DNA of 36,588 nucleotides. It comes from CAYVQU01 sp964453155. Lineage in GTDB: Bacteria; Chloroflexota; Anaerolineae; Anaerolineales; UBA11858. Position numbers and translations under genes: made by a program. Of the stretch, positions 16,151 through 24,769 are shown one piece after another (the stretch's first letter is position 1; every line of letters starts with the position of its first letter). The stretch is from assembly GCA_964453155.1 (NCBI GenBank), contig CAYVQU010000036.1:1-36588 (forward strand). The letters run 5' to 3'. The notes below the pieces were generated by a model. That model had not been told where the DNA came from. It searched no databases and saw only the letters and a list, made by a program, of their open reading frames with translations.

Positions 16151-18067
16151 TTAGGGATAAATCTCCACCACGATGGGGAGATGGTCGGAGGCCCGCGTTG
16201 AGGGGATTCGGACTGCACCAAATTCCAGGTCGGGGGTGACAAAGATGTGATCGATCCGGTAGCCGGGTTCGGGGTCTGGGGTCCAAAAAGTAAACACCTC
16301 CCCCTGCTCGGTAGCTTCAACCACATCGACGAAGCCGGCCGCATAAATTTGCTGGATTTCGGGAGTTTCGGGTCGCGCGTTCAGGTCGCCGAGGAAGATG
16401 GATCGGGGATTTTGGTTCCACAAATCCAAAACTTCAGCCGCTTGCTCCTGGCGGACATCCTTGGGGCTGGCGATGTGATCGAGATGTGTACCATAAAGGG
16501 TTACCGGACCGGCAGCTGTCTCAATTACAACTCGGAGTACTCCACGTGTTTCCGTTGTATTGTGCTCAAAATGGGTGTTATCCCACTCGATGACCGGCAG
16601 ATTTGTCAGCAAGGCATTGCCATACTGGCCATCAGCATAATTATTACCTAAAATGAAGGGCATCTTGGTTTCGATGCTGATCAAGGAGAGCACTTCAGTG
16701 TAACCGTTTATCGCCCGAGTGCGGTTGACTTCATTAAGCACCAGGATATCGGGCTCTTCGGTCTGGATGGCGGCGACGATGGCTTCCAAATCCATTTTTA
16801 GATCGGCGTCAATCCCCTGGTGAATGTTGTAAGTCATCACCCGCAGGGGTTGACCAGTCTGATGGGCCGTCGGCTGAAAATCGGGTTGATTGGCAACGGC
16901 CCAAATCCCCACCAGGACCAACCCGCCCACCCCAAGAAGCACACCACTTCGCAATATTGCTGACAGTTGATCGGATTTCAAGGTTGATTCTAGCCCCACC
17001 GCGGCCCAGATCCCCGCGACCCCTAAGATGACGGCCCCAGCTACGGCCATCCAAACCATTTCAAATTGGGCAACGAGGAAAATGATCACCAACATGACAA
17101 CCAAAGCCAAAAACATGCTGATCCCACTGCGCCACAACCCCAACTTGAGAGGGATCCGCCGGGCGGTGCCGGTCAACAGCACCCCAAAAGCGCCCCATAG
17201 CGTCACAGACCCCACCACAAACCACAGCCAGGATGGTCCAACTTTGGCTGTTAGCAAGGCAACTGCCAGGGTTAGACCACCTCCACATAAAATCGCCACA
17301 ACCCACCGATATTTGATGGGCCAAATCAACCCATAAAGCACCCGAAACAATCCCAACACCATTAACCCGTTCACAAATAAATGGGCGGGCACATCCATCA
17401 ACCCAGTAGCCGCCGAGACCGCCGCAGGATTGTAAAAGAGGGAGAGAGCCAAATATAAAAATGGCCCCACCCCCAACAAGGGCCAGATGCGTCCAAACGA
17501 AGGTTCTTCCGACTTTTCAGTCCCTAAATCGGTTTGCCACTCCAGCCACAGCAAATAACTTCCGGCGCCACTCAGCAGAAATACGGCCAACAATGGCCCC
17601 AATCCCTGGCGCCAGGCGAGATCATAAGACCATAGGAAAGTGCGGCTGAGGGTATCGATTAAAAAAGCCAGAGGAAATGCAAGGAGCGTAATCGTAATCG
17701 GGGTACCGTTGGGACGATTGCGCGGGGTGTGATGCCAAAAAGGTAAGAACCAACTCCACAAAACCACCCCGATGATGGACAGAAACAGATGTAATTGTCC
17801 ACTATCCGCGATTTGGAGTACAAACCGGATGAGAAAAACCCCACCGGCGGTTATGAACAGGGTGTTGCGCGCCCCAAATACCCGGCGGACCAAAGGGAGT
17901 AATGTGGCCAATGCAAACACCCCCAAAGCAAAAAACGCCAACATCTCAGGAGTTACGGCCGCGCCCAAATACCAGATTACACTGGCCAGAAAGACCCGCA
18001 TGAAATGCAGGCCAAACAACAAAGTAATGGTTACCCAAATTAAAGTGAGAGATTGTTTTTTTGACAT
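16151..18067 (-). CDS. polytopic membrane protein with C-terminal endonuclease/exonuclease/phosphatase (EEP) domain
   Basis: This 638-residue protein has some 10-12 hydrophobic segments in residues 1-390 and an EEP-fold domain at about 405-638. All EEP catalytic motifs are present: Asn414 (TYNIHQG), Glu446 (LVLNEV), His528 (YGTHLDH), Asp561/Asn563 (GDLNARP), Asp606 (YRIDHIF) and Asp628-His629 (SDHLP). The family includes AP endonucleases, DNase I and sphingomyelinase/inositol phosphatases. Membrane attachment favours a phosphodiesterase acting on lipids or extracellular nucleic acids over a DNA-repair enzyme, but this is inference. A perfect AGGAGG lies before the ATG. It is 25 bp from the membrane hydrolase and 72 bp from the polymerase gene. 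Confidence 0.88.
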   Translation of the reverse strand: MSKKQSLTLIWVTITLLFGLHFMRVFLASVIWYLGAAVTPEMLAFFALGVFALATLLPLVRRVFGARNTLFITAGGVFLIRFVLQIADSGQLHLFLSIIGVVLWSWFLPFWHHTPRNRPNGTPITITLLAFPLAFLIDTLSRTFLWSYDLAWRQGLGPLLAVFLLSGAGSYLLWLEWQTDLGTEKSEEPSFGRIWPLLGVGPFLYLALSLFYNPAAVSAATGLMDVPAHLFVNGLMVLGLFRVLYGLIWPIKYRWVVAILCGGGLTLAVALLTAKVGPSWLWFVVGSVTLWGAFGVLLTGTARRIPLKLGLWRSGISMFLALVVMLVIIFLVAQFEMVWMAVAGAVILGVAGIWAAVGLESTLKSDQLSAILRSGVLLGVGGLVLVGIWAVANQPDFQPTAHQTGQPLRVMTYNIHQGIDADLKMDLEAIVAAIQTEEPDILVLNEVNRTRAINGYTEVLSLISIETKMPFILGNNYADGQYGNALLTNLPVIEWDNTHFEHNTTETRGVLRVVIETAAGPVTLYGTHLDHIASPKDVRQEQAAEVLDLWNQNPRSIFLGDLNARPETPEIQQIYAAGFVDVVEATEQGEVFTFWTPDPEPGYRIDHIFVTPDLEFGAVRIPSTRASDHLPIVVEIYP

Positions 18068-18139
18068 CAGGGGCCTCCTATTTCTGTCCTGATTAAACCG
18101 GGCCCATCGCCACGGAAATTCCCAGAGAACCGATCTATT

Positions 18140-21100
18140 TTACAATGGAAATAATCGTTCAGCTTGCAGAACCAGTTCACCGGTGGTCGCCAAGGGGCGC
18201 AGATTGCCGGTGATCACCATCGGTTTTGAGCGGCGCAACATGGGTCGATGCTGTTGATAAAATGCTGGGGTTAGATAAACGGGTATCACCCCGGTTAAAT
18301 CTTCAAGCTCCAGAATATGAAAGGGGTCACCCGCATGAGCAAAAAAGCGCTGAACTGTTTGCCGGATTCCCACCACGGTGACTGATTCGTCCGTTTTTGT
18401 CAGCGCCTCAGCCACGGATACTGAATCAAGCTGAGCAATATGATCTTCGTAAAGCTCCAAAGGGTGAATTTCGACACTGGTTCCCAGAATTTCGACCTGG
18501 GCTGCCATCTTTTGGGATAAATCCCAATCCGTCTCAACCGACGCCACCGGCAGATTAAACAATGAGGGTTGTCCATAGGCCCAACCCCCCAGTTTTAGCC
18601 GCGCCAATAATTCGGGGATCGGGGCAAAACCACTCATGGCCCCAACCTGGATCAGATTCTCAGCCTCCACCGGGCCCGGATCGACTCGAGTGAGAAAATC
18701 GTCTATCGATCGAAACGGGCGGTGCGAAATAATTCGGCGAATGGTCCGGCGAGATAATTCTTTGACCTGGCTTAATCCCATGTACAAAGCCGGTTCTCCC
18801 TGGGGATATGTCACTGAAAACTGGGGTTGTGAATGGTTGATATGCGGGGCTTTGAGCGGTAACCCTAACCGGCGGGCTTCATTCAGGTAAACCCGCTGGC
18901 GGTAATAGCCGCCCCACCCGGCTAAAACTGCGGTGATGAACTCGGCGGGATAATGAGCCTTGCACCAGGCTGATCGCCAGGCAACCTCGGCATAAGAGGC
19001 GGCGTGGGCTTTCGGAAATCCATACCCCGCAAAGGCAGCCATTAAATCCCAAATCCGGGTTGCAATTTCCCCAGAGACTTGATTTCGCTCCCGCGCGCCG
19101 TGCACAAAGCGCTGTTTGAGCGTTTTCATGCGGTCACCGGGGTCAAAATGACTCATAGCTCGACGCAGCAAGTCGGCATCGGCCAGACTCAACCCGGCCA
19201 ATTGGCTGGCAATCAGCAAGACCTGCTCCTGATACAAGATTACGCCATAAGTATCGGCCAATAATTTCTCCAAAGCGGGATGGAGATGTTCGACTTCAGC
19301 CCGGCCCAGGTGCCGTTGGATAAAGGCGTCCTTGAGACCCCCGGTCATCGGTCCGGGACGATACAGCGCCAGGGCAATCATAATATCGGCAGGGCTGGCC
19401 GCGTTGATTTCTTTCAGGGTGGCCCGCATACCCGGACTTTCGATTTGAAAACAACCGATGGTTTGGGCCGACTGGATCAGGGCCGAGGTAGCTGTATCAT
19501 CTATTGGGATGGCATTCAGCACTTCCAGGGCAGTGGCAAATTCGGCTCCCCGCCAGGAGCGCACTTTCTCGGCAACATCGCCAATGACAGTTAAACCCCG
19601 GGTCCCCAATAAGTCAATTTTTACCAGTCCCAATTTTTCTACACCCCATAAATCAAACTGGGTGATCACCATCCCCTTACTAGCCAGATGGGTTGGCACT
19701 AAATCGGTCATGGGGGTGGGCGTGATAACTACCCCCCCAGGATGGACTGACAAATGGCGGGGAAATTTCTGGACCGCCTGGGCATCTCGGAAAATGGCCT
19801 GATACAGCGCCTCGGGAAATTGCGTTTTAATCACTTCAAACGGATCTTCGCCTCCCCCTCGGCGACTGCCCGGACCCCAACCCCGATAGGGTAATTCGGC
19901 CACCAGGGCATTAATTTCCTTTGTAGGTAAGCCATATGCCTTGGCGACATCCCGGACCGCAGAACGGGGCCGATACCGGTTGATGGTGGCCACCATTGCG
20001 ACCCGATCGGCACCATATTTCTCATAAACATACCGCAAGACATTGTCCCGCCGGCGGGAACACAAATCGGTGTCGATGTCGGGCGGGCTTTTTCTGGCGG
20101 GGTTCAGAAACCGCTCGAAATACAGGTTGAGGGCCAGGGGGTCTGGAGTGGTGATTCCTAAGGCATAGGCCACCAAGGATGACGCGGCTGACCCGCGGGA
20201 CGAGATCGGCACCCCGGTTTTGCGGGCATACTCCAAAATATCCTGAACAATTAAAAACAAGGGAGCATATCCCCGTTCAGAAATAATCTTCAATTCATGA
20301 TCCAAACGTTGTTGGCGTTTGGGCGAAAGCGTTCCATAACGTTCCGTGGTTCCGGCCTCCGCCAATGATCGCAGCCGAGTGTCAGGGGTTTCACCAGTCG
20401 GCAAAGGCACTGCGGGATAACGAGGAATATCGAGGGGTAATTCCAGGTTACAGGCCGCAGCAATTTGGTGGGTATTCTCCAGCGCGGGGGGATAAAGCTC
20501 GAAACGGGCGCGCATTTCTTCAGCAGATTGAAATTCCGACCCCAATGGAGCGGCAGAATTTGGAGGGAGTGTTTCTCGGGTTGTATTCAGACGGATGGCG
20601 GTGAGTGTCCGCTGTAACTCTGATTGCGGAGGGTTTGGGTAATAAACGGGGTTGGCAGCCACGATAGGGAGCCTCAGTTGGTCTGCCAGTGCGGCAAGTT
20701 GCGCTATTTCAGGTAATTTAGTATCGGGTTGGTGAACCAATTCGACATATAGACGGTCTGGAAAGATATGGGCCAGGTTTTCAAGATAGGTACGGACGCG
20801 CAGGTGATTGCCCCGCTTCATCAGGTGATTGACCAGCCCCCCCTGACCCGCTGTCAGACAAAATAAACCATCCGAATTAGCCGCTAAAAATTCAAAATCC
20901 AGCCCCAGTTCTGGATCGCGCTGGGCAAAGTTTTGCACGCAGCTGCTCAACCGGCACAAACTGCGCCACCCGGTCATATTTTGGGCCAAAAAGACTAAAT
21001 CACCTGATCCTAAAGGGTGATTCACCCGCACTTCCAACCCGATGATGGGTTTTATCCCAGCCTGTTGGGCGGCCACATAAAAATCGAGAGACCCGGTCAG

Positions 21101-21241
21101 GCTGTGACGGTCTGTGAGGGCGACCGCTGCCATCCCTTGTTCGAGAGCAGCCTGGACCAGCTCTTGCGGAGCGCACAGCCCGGTCAGTAAGGAGTAGTAA
21201 CTCAGATTATGTAATGAAATATAGGTCGCTACCACTTCCAA
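18140..21241 (-). CDS. error-prone DNA polymerase III alpha subunit, DnaE2/ImuC type
   Basis: This 1033-residue C-family polymerase matches DnaE2/ImuC in length (replicative DnaE is about 1160). The palm has the catalytic Asp pair in PPDIDTDL (Asp390, Asp392) and the third Asp in GLVKIDLLG (Asp543), so it should polymerise. A helix-hairpin-helix region follows (YGFPKAHAASYA, later SIDDFLTRVDPG), then a C-terminal OB fold (VTVVGIRQTV onward). The N-terminal PHP domain is degraded: the usual HxH is HNL (11-13) and TDH is TDR (43-45), so PHP metal chemistry is doubtful. Known members do mutagenic translesion synthesis with ImuA/ImuB; neither is adjacent, and I see no LexA box in the 63-bp upstream gap. 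The start is TTG at 21241 or GTG at 21235. Confidence 0.88.
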   Translation of the reverse strand: MEVVATYISLHNLSYYSLLTGLCAPQELVQAALEQGMAAVALTDRHSLTGSLDFYVAAQQAGIKPIIGLEVRVNHPLGSGDLVFLAQNMTGWRSLCRLSSCVQNFAQRDPELGLDFEFLAANSDGLFCLTAGQGGLVNHLMKRGNHLRVRTYLENLAHIFPDRLYVELVHQPDTKLPEIAQLAALADQLRLPIVAANPVYYPNPPQSELQRTLTAIRLNTTRETLPPNSAAPLGSEFQSAEEMRARFELYPPALENTHQIAAACNLELPLDIPRYPAVPLPTGETPDTRLRSLAEAGTTERYGTLSPKRQQRLDHELKIISERGYAPLFLIVQDILEYARKTGVPISSRGSAASSLVAYALGITTPDPLALNLYFERFLNPARKSPPDIDTDLCSRRRDNVLRYVYEKYGADRVAMVATINRYRPRSAVRDVAKAYGLPTKEINALVAELPYRGWGPGSRRGGGEDPFEVIKTQFPEALYQAIFRDAQAVQKFPRHLSVHPGGVVITPTPMTDLVPTHLASKGMVITQFDLWGVEKLGLVKIDLLGTRGLTVIGDVAEKVRSWRGAEFATALEVLNAIPIDDTATSALIQSAQTIGCFQIESPGMRATLKEINAASPADIMIALALYRPGPMTGGLKDAFIQRHLGRAEVEHLHPALEKLLADTYGVILYQEQVLLIASQLAGLSLADADLLRRAMSHFDPGDRMKTLKQRFVHGARERNQVSGEIATRIWDLMAAFAGYGFPKAHAASYAEVAWRSAWCKAHYPAEFITAVLAGWGGYYRQRVYLNEARRLGLPLKAPHINHSQPQFSVTYPQGEPALYMGLSQVKELSRRTIRRIISHRPFRSIDDFLTRVDPGPVEAENLIQVGAMSGFAPIPELLARLKLGGWAYGQPSLFNLPVASVETDWDLSQKMAAQVEILGTSVEIHPLELYEDHIAQLDSVSVAEALTKTDESVTVVGIRQTVQRFFAHAGDPFHILELEDLTGVIPVYLTPAFYQQHRPMLRRSKPMVITGNLRPLATTGELVLQAERLFPL

Positions 21242-21304
21242 AGTGTAGCATATTCTGGGAGCAAAGCTACCCCATATTTAGCTCAAATAGCGTAAAATTG
21301 AGTT

Positions 21305-22588
21305 ATGACACCGTTGGGCCTCACCATTATTCTGCTGATAATTATTATCATTTTGTTGAACGCCATTTTGTTAATCTCCTGGCGGGCAATCCACCAATTA
21401 AACCAGGCCGTAGAAAAGTTTAAACAGGACCCAACGAGTAACCCGGTAAGCAGTCAATCATTTCTACCCCCACTTCGAGCTTTGGCGGACAATCTTAATA
21501 TTGTTCGCCAGCAAACCCAACATACCATCAATGAAATTTCCAGTACCAATATTTGGTTAGAGACCCTATTTGAATCAATTGATGATGGTATTGTGACCTA
21601 CAACACGCGTAATATGGTCACTTCTTTTAATAAAGGTGCAGAGACGATCAGCGGTTTAGGACGGGAGGCGGTTTTTGAAAAGGATATCGATCAGGTCTTT
21701 AAGTTGGCAGCTGAACCGGGCAAGTTCACCGACCGGTTACCCGCGGTAGGGAGTTCGCGGCGGTTAAAAGTTCGCAATCAGGCGGATGAAATCGTCGATA
21801 TGATCGTCACCCGGGCCGAATTGCGGCTCCCCGAGCGAAAAACAACTCAAACCGCCCTGGTGATGCGCGATATCACTGCGGCCGCCGCGGCCCAAAATCT
21901 GCGAACGTATTTCCTGGCAAATATATCCCATGAATTTCGCACCCCCTTATCGGCATTGAACGCTTCGGTAGAATTATTGCTGGAAGAAATCGAGGCACTA
22001 ACGCCAGCAGAAATCAGTCAATTATTAGGTTCTGTTCACCTGAGCGTAACTGGCCTCCAAACCCTGATTGACAATTTGCTCGAAAGCTCCAGTATTGAGG
22101 CTGGTAAATTCCGCATTCGTCGTCGTAAAACCGATTTCGGCACGATTATTCAGGAAGCTCATCGGGTGATGTTACCCTTGCTGCAGCGCCGGCGTCAAAG
22201 CCTGGCGATTTCGGCTCCCAAATCTTTTCAAACGCTCAAAATTGACCCTACCCGCCTAACCCAAGTAGTGGTCAACTTGCTCTCAAACGCCAGCAAATAC
22301 AGCCCCATTGACGGCCAGATCGACCTAGAAATCACCTTACAGGAGAGCGATTTACGTCTCACGGTAGCTGATCGCGGCCGCGGGGTTTCTAGCCTAGATG
22401 AAAAAACCCTATTCAAACGATTTACCCGCAGTGATGATCAAGATGATCCCCAATATGGGATTGGGTTAGGGTTATATGTGGTAAAAAATATCGTCGAAGA
22501 ACATGGTGGTCAGGTGGGGGTTATGCCGCGACCGGAGGGCGGTTCAATTTTCTGGTTTACGATTCCAAGGGAGGGTTCAACCCGATGA
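21305..22588 (+). CDS. membrane-anchored PAS sensor histidine kinase
   Basis: This 427-residue kinase has one N-terminal membrane segment (about 5-26), a short coiled linker, a PAS domain (about 83-190, starting LETLFESIDDGIV), a dimerisation/phospho-acceptor helix with His209 (ANISHEFRTPLS) and a HATPase domain. The HATPase has Asn328 (NLLSNASKYSP), the G1 box DRGRG (356-360) and the G2 box GIGLGL (385-390). With little extracytoplasmic sequence it probably senses through the PAS domain. It overlaps the next gene by 4 bases (ATGA), the usual sign of a cognate pair. It diverges from dnaE2 over only 63 bp. A TAAAAT hexamer at 21293-21298, just before the ATG, might be a -10 box, which would give an almost leaderless mRNA. 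Confidence 0.93.
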   Translation: MTPLGLTIILLIIIIILLNAILLISWRAIHQLNQAVEKFKQDPTSNPVSSQSFLPPLRALADNLNIVRQQTQHTINEISSTNIWLETLFESIDDGIVTYNTRNMVTSFNKGAETISGLGREAVFEKDIDQVFKLAAEPGKFTDRLPAVGSSRRLKVRNQADEIVDMIVTRAELRLPERKTTQTALVMRDITAAAAAQNLRTYFLANISHEFRTPLSALNASVELLLEEIEALTPAEISQLLGSVHLSVTGLQTLIDNLLESSSIEAGKFRIRRRKTDFGTIIQEAHRVMLPLLQRRRQSLAISAPKSFQTLKIDPTRLTQVVVNLLSNASKYSPIDGQIDLEITLQESDLRLTVADRGRGVSSLDEKTLFKRFTRSDDQDDPQYGIGLGLYVVKNIVEEHGGQVGVMPRPEGGSIFWFTIPREGSTR

Positions 22589-23265
22589 AAGCCTTAGTCG
22601 TTGATGATGATTTAGCCCTAGCCGATGTAATTTCATTTACGCTCCGACGAGCCGGTTTCGAAGTGGTTGTCGCGCATGATGGATTGATCGCCTTAGAGAA
22701 GTTCACAGCTGAATCTCCCGATATTATCATCCTGGATCTAAATCTTCCCAAATTGGATGGGTTTGGGGTTTGTAAGCAAATCCGTGCCCAGGCCGATACC
22801 CCGATCATTATCTTGAGTGTGCGCGGCGATGAAGATGACATTGTCACCGGGCTAAGCAGTTGTGCCGATGACTACATCGTAAAACCCTTCAGCCCTCGGC
22901 AATTGGTGGCCCGCGCCCAAGCGGTACTCCGACGCACCGGAGCAGCCCCCCAAAAACAGGCGATTGTACAGGTCGCCGCATTCAGCCTGATCCCATCTCG
23001 TCTGGAAGTTTATTATCGGGATGAGTTGGTTACTCGGTTGACCAAACTTGAAGCCCAATTGCTAGAGACTCTCATGATCAACCGCGACCAGGTCATGCCA
23101 TACGATGCCTTGATCGACCGGGTTTGGGGTCCCGGCGGCGGGGATCGAGCCATGTTGAAGCAATTGGTTTACCGCCTTCGAAAAAAACTCACCGACAAAC
23201 ACCCAGATTTAGACAATTTGGATACGGTTTCCGGAGTGGGTTACACTTTCAATTCCAAACATTGA
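22585..23265 (+). CDS. OmpR/PhoB-family response regulator
   Basis: This 226-residue protein has a receiver domain (about 1-115) with Asp7-Asp9 acidic pocket, phospho-acceptor Asp51 (IIILDLNLP), Ser78 and Lys100 (IVKPFSP). An OmpR-type winged helix (about 128-224) ends in the typical recognition-helix region (MLKQLVYRLRKKL) and wing (VSGVGYTF). It is translationally coupled to the PAS kinase, its likely phosphodonor. Such regulators bind tandem direct repeats with 11-bp spacing; repeats of this kind occur about 250 bp downstream, before the pentapeptide gene, which makes that gene a candidate target. Confidence 0.95.
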   Translation: MKALVVDDDLALADVISFTLRRAGFEVVVAHDGLIALEKFTAESPDIIILDLNLPKLDGFGVCKQIRAQADTPIIILSVRGDEDDIVTGLSSCADDYIVKPFSPRQLVARAQAVLRRTGAAPQKQAIVQVAAFSLIPSRLEVYYRDELVTRLTKLEAQLLETLMINRDQVMPYDALIDRVWGPGGGDRAMLKQLVYRLRKKLTDKHPDLDNLDTVSGVGYTFNSKH

Positions 23266-23482
23266 CACCTTTTTTGGGGCTTCCATTTAGAGGGAATCAC
23301 CCGCAGATGAGTCACATACCCCTCACACTGGTAGCTTGAACTTCGTAAAACTTGGTTTGGGATAACCCCTCAATTGGCCCCTAAACTTGATCCCACCACT
23401 ATGGATCAAGATCCACTCCCCCAAGATCGGCGAAAACCTGGGCCAATAAATCTTCTCCTTGCTCGAGAATGGCAACATTATC
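23266..23482. other. intergenic stretch with no recognisable gene
   Basis: From the regulator stop codon to the palindrome at 23483 no convincing coding frame, RNA gene or terminator with a clear stem is seen. A TTTTTT run (23272-23277) lies close behind the stop codon without a strong hairpin. An 84-codon frame starting at 23374 runs across the operators and lacks a ribosome binding site, so I do not call it. Confidence 0.55.
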
Positions 23483-23518
23483 CAGTAACAATTGTGATAA
23501 ATATCACAATTGTTACTG
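23483..23518. promoter_or_regulatory. 36-bp palindrome with a Rex/CRP-like core
   Basis: The arms 23483-23499 and 23502-23518 are perfectly complementary over 17 bp with a 2-bp centre. The core TTGTGATAAATATCACAA fits both the Rex pattern TTGTGA-N6-TCACAA and the CRP pattern TGTGA-N6-TCACA. No T-run follows, so it is more likely a protein-binding site than a terminator. It is 120 bp upstream of the pentapeptide gene and directly abuts the GTTAC repeats. Confidence 0.65.
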
Positions 23519-23566
23519 TTCTGTTACCAGCCGGTTACCAGTTTTGTTACCCTGCACCTCTACAAT
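23512..23566 (+). promoter_or_regulatory. helically phased GTTAC direct repeats with a -10 box
   Basis: GTTAC occurs at 23512, 23523, 23534 and 23546, so spacing is 11, 11 and 12 bp, about one DNA turn each. A -10-like TACAAT is at 23561-23566. The hexamer 17 bp upstream of it (23538-23543) is not a good -35 box but is overlapped by the repeats. This is the layout of promoters activated by PhoB/OmpR-type regulators. A regulator of that family is encoded just upstream. A TTGACA at 23576-23581 has no good partner -10. Confidence 0.55.
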
Positions 23567-23637
23567 TAGGCCATATTGACAAACAAACAGTGATCCAGTG
23601 TGAAAATGACACTTGGTTTTATATTTAGGAGCTAACA

Positions 23638-24231
23638 ATGAATAACAAATTTGAACTGACCAACAAACTTCGCAGTCAAGATAACAAAACTTCTCTGATG
23701 GCTATTGAGGAAATGCGGGTCCGGGGCTGGTTGTCCGATGGGACCTTACGAGGGATCGCCCTCTGTAAAGCCCAATTTCAAGGTGCAGACTTCATGGATG
23801 CCGATCTGTGCGGTGTTGACTTCCACCAGGCCCGCCTCGACTGGTCCGACCTCAGCCTGACTAACCTGGTAAGCGTAAAAATGGTCCGCACCAACCTGAC
23901 CGGTGCGAACTTCAGCCAGGCCGATATTTTCAATGCGGATTTATATAAAGCCAACCTACATGGGGCCCGCAATGTGAGCGAAGAACAACTCGCGACTGCT
24001 GCTCGGTTGGCCGGGGCCATCATGCCGGATGGTCGCCGCTACAACGGCCGCTTCAACCTGGATACCGACTTAAGCCTGGCTAAATGGAACAATGTAGATA
24101 CCACGAACCCTGTTGAGATGGCCAAATTTTATGGGGTCTCCGATCAGGATTATATGGAGGGTCAGGGGCTTTTTCAGAAATTTTCAGACAAACCGATTGA
24201 GGTAGAATTGAACATCGCGGTGGAAGCATAA
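23638..24231 (+). CDS. pentapeptide-repeat protein
   Basis: This 197-residue protein has a central run (about 38-104) of A(D/N)LxX pentapeptides, such as GADFMDADL, LTGANFSQADI and LYKANLHGA. These should form a right-handed quadrilateral beta-helix of about three to four coils. The flanking N-terminal helix (about 1-37) and C-terminal 90 residues are not repetitive and unlike families I know. There is no signal peptide or membrane segment. Some pentapeptide proteins mimic DNA and inhibit gyrase (Qnr, MfpA) while most have no known role. Here the repeat is short and the function open. A clear AGGAG lies upstream of the ATG. The complex operator region in front implies tight control, perhaps by the kinase/regulator pair immediately upstream. 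Confidence 0.85.
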   Translation: MNNKFELTNKLRSQDNKTSLMAIEEMRVRGWLSDGTLRGIALCKAQFQGADFMDADLCGVDFHQARLDWSDLSLTNLVSVKMVRTNLTGANFSQADIFNADLYKANLHGARNVSEEQLATAARLAGAIMPDGRRYNGRFNLDTDLSLAKWNNVDTTNPVEMAKFYGVSDQDYMEGQGLFQKFSDKPIEVELNIAVEA

Positions 24232-24254
24232 TTTACCGCTAGATGGATGCGAAA

Positions 24255-24300
24255 TGTGATGCGGACAGGGTGATATCTGTTCCGCATCACACAGCTGTTT
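24255..24300 (+). terminator. hairpin after the pentapeptide gene, possible terminator
   Basis: TGTGATGCGGA (24255-24265) pairs perfectly with TCCGCATCACA (24281-24291), with CAG/CTG able to extend the stem inside. Four T residues follow at 24297-24300 after a 5-base gap. It is 24 bp after the stop codon, but the T-tract is weak. Confidence 0.5.
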
Positions 24301-24346
24301 TAGTAACTGGATCAAATTTTTGAAGTAGCATCCCGGATGAGGACCT

Positions 24347-24352
24347 TATAAT
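24347..24352 (+). promoter_or_regulatory. -10 box immediately before the receiver gene
   Basis: A perfect TATAAT ends 5 bp before the ATG at 24358. If it is used, transcription starts at or within a base or two of the start codon, giving a leaderless mRNA. No good -35 box stands at 16-18 bp; TTGAAG at 24320 is 21 bp away. Confidence 0.4.
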
Positions 24353-24357
24353 AAAAC

Positions 24358-24756
24358 ATGGTCACAGTTTTAATTATTGACGACGATACAGATATCGTCT
24401 TGGCTGGACAGATGGCACTGGAATATGCCGGTCATAAGGTAGTTTCAGCTCGTAACACAACTATAGGTCGCCAGATGCTGGTCAAGCACCGGCCAGATAT
24501 CCTGGTTTTGGATGTGATGATGGATTCCCCTACGGAAGGGTTTGAATTTGCCAAACAACTGCGCACCCAAACATCTGACCCTGATTTAGCTGCTTATCGC
24601 GATATTCCCATTTTGATGTTGTCATCGGTCTACAATGCTACGCCGTTAGCAGCAGAAACCGAAATCGCCAATTTACCGGTAGAACTTTTTGTAGATAAAC
24701 CCATTGATCCCAATGATCTGATTGCCAAGGTCGCGTGGATTATTGAAAGTCAGTAA
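24358..24756 (+). CDS. single-domain response regulator (CheY-like)
   Basis: This 132-residue protein is a lone receiver domain: acidic Asp8-Asp10, phospho-acceptor Asp52 (ILVLDVMMD), Ser89/Ser90 (ILMLSS) and Lys114 (VDKPID). A loop insertion after the third strand (QTSDPDLAAYRD) is longer than in CheY. With no output domain it would act through protein contacts or as a phosphate sink. It lies directly upstream of a Cache-HAMP kinase and a receiver-kinase hybrid, separated from them by a terminator hairpin, so it may be a diffusible partner of those kinases. No ribosome binding site is seen before the ATG. Confidence 0.9.
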   Translation: MVTVLIIDDDTDIVLAGQMALEYAGHKVVSARNTTIGRQMLVKHRPDILVLDVMMDSPTEGFEFAKQLRTQTSDPDLAAYRDIPILMLSSVYNATPLAAETEIANLPVELFVDKPIDPNDLIAKVAWIIESQ

Positions 24757-24769
24757 CCATTGCATGTGT

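Noticed and set aside
21242..21304. Search for a LexA/SOS box between dnaE2 and the PAS kinase
   Set aside because: No CGAACNNNNGTTC or CTG-N10-CAG type site is visible in the 63 bp.
23374..23628. 84-codon open frame upstream of the pentapeptide gene
   Set aside because: It runs through the palindrome, the GTTAC repeats and the -10 box, lacks a ribosome binding site and reads as non-coding.
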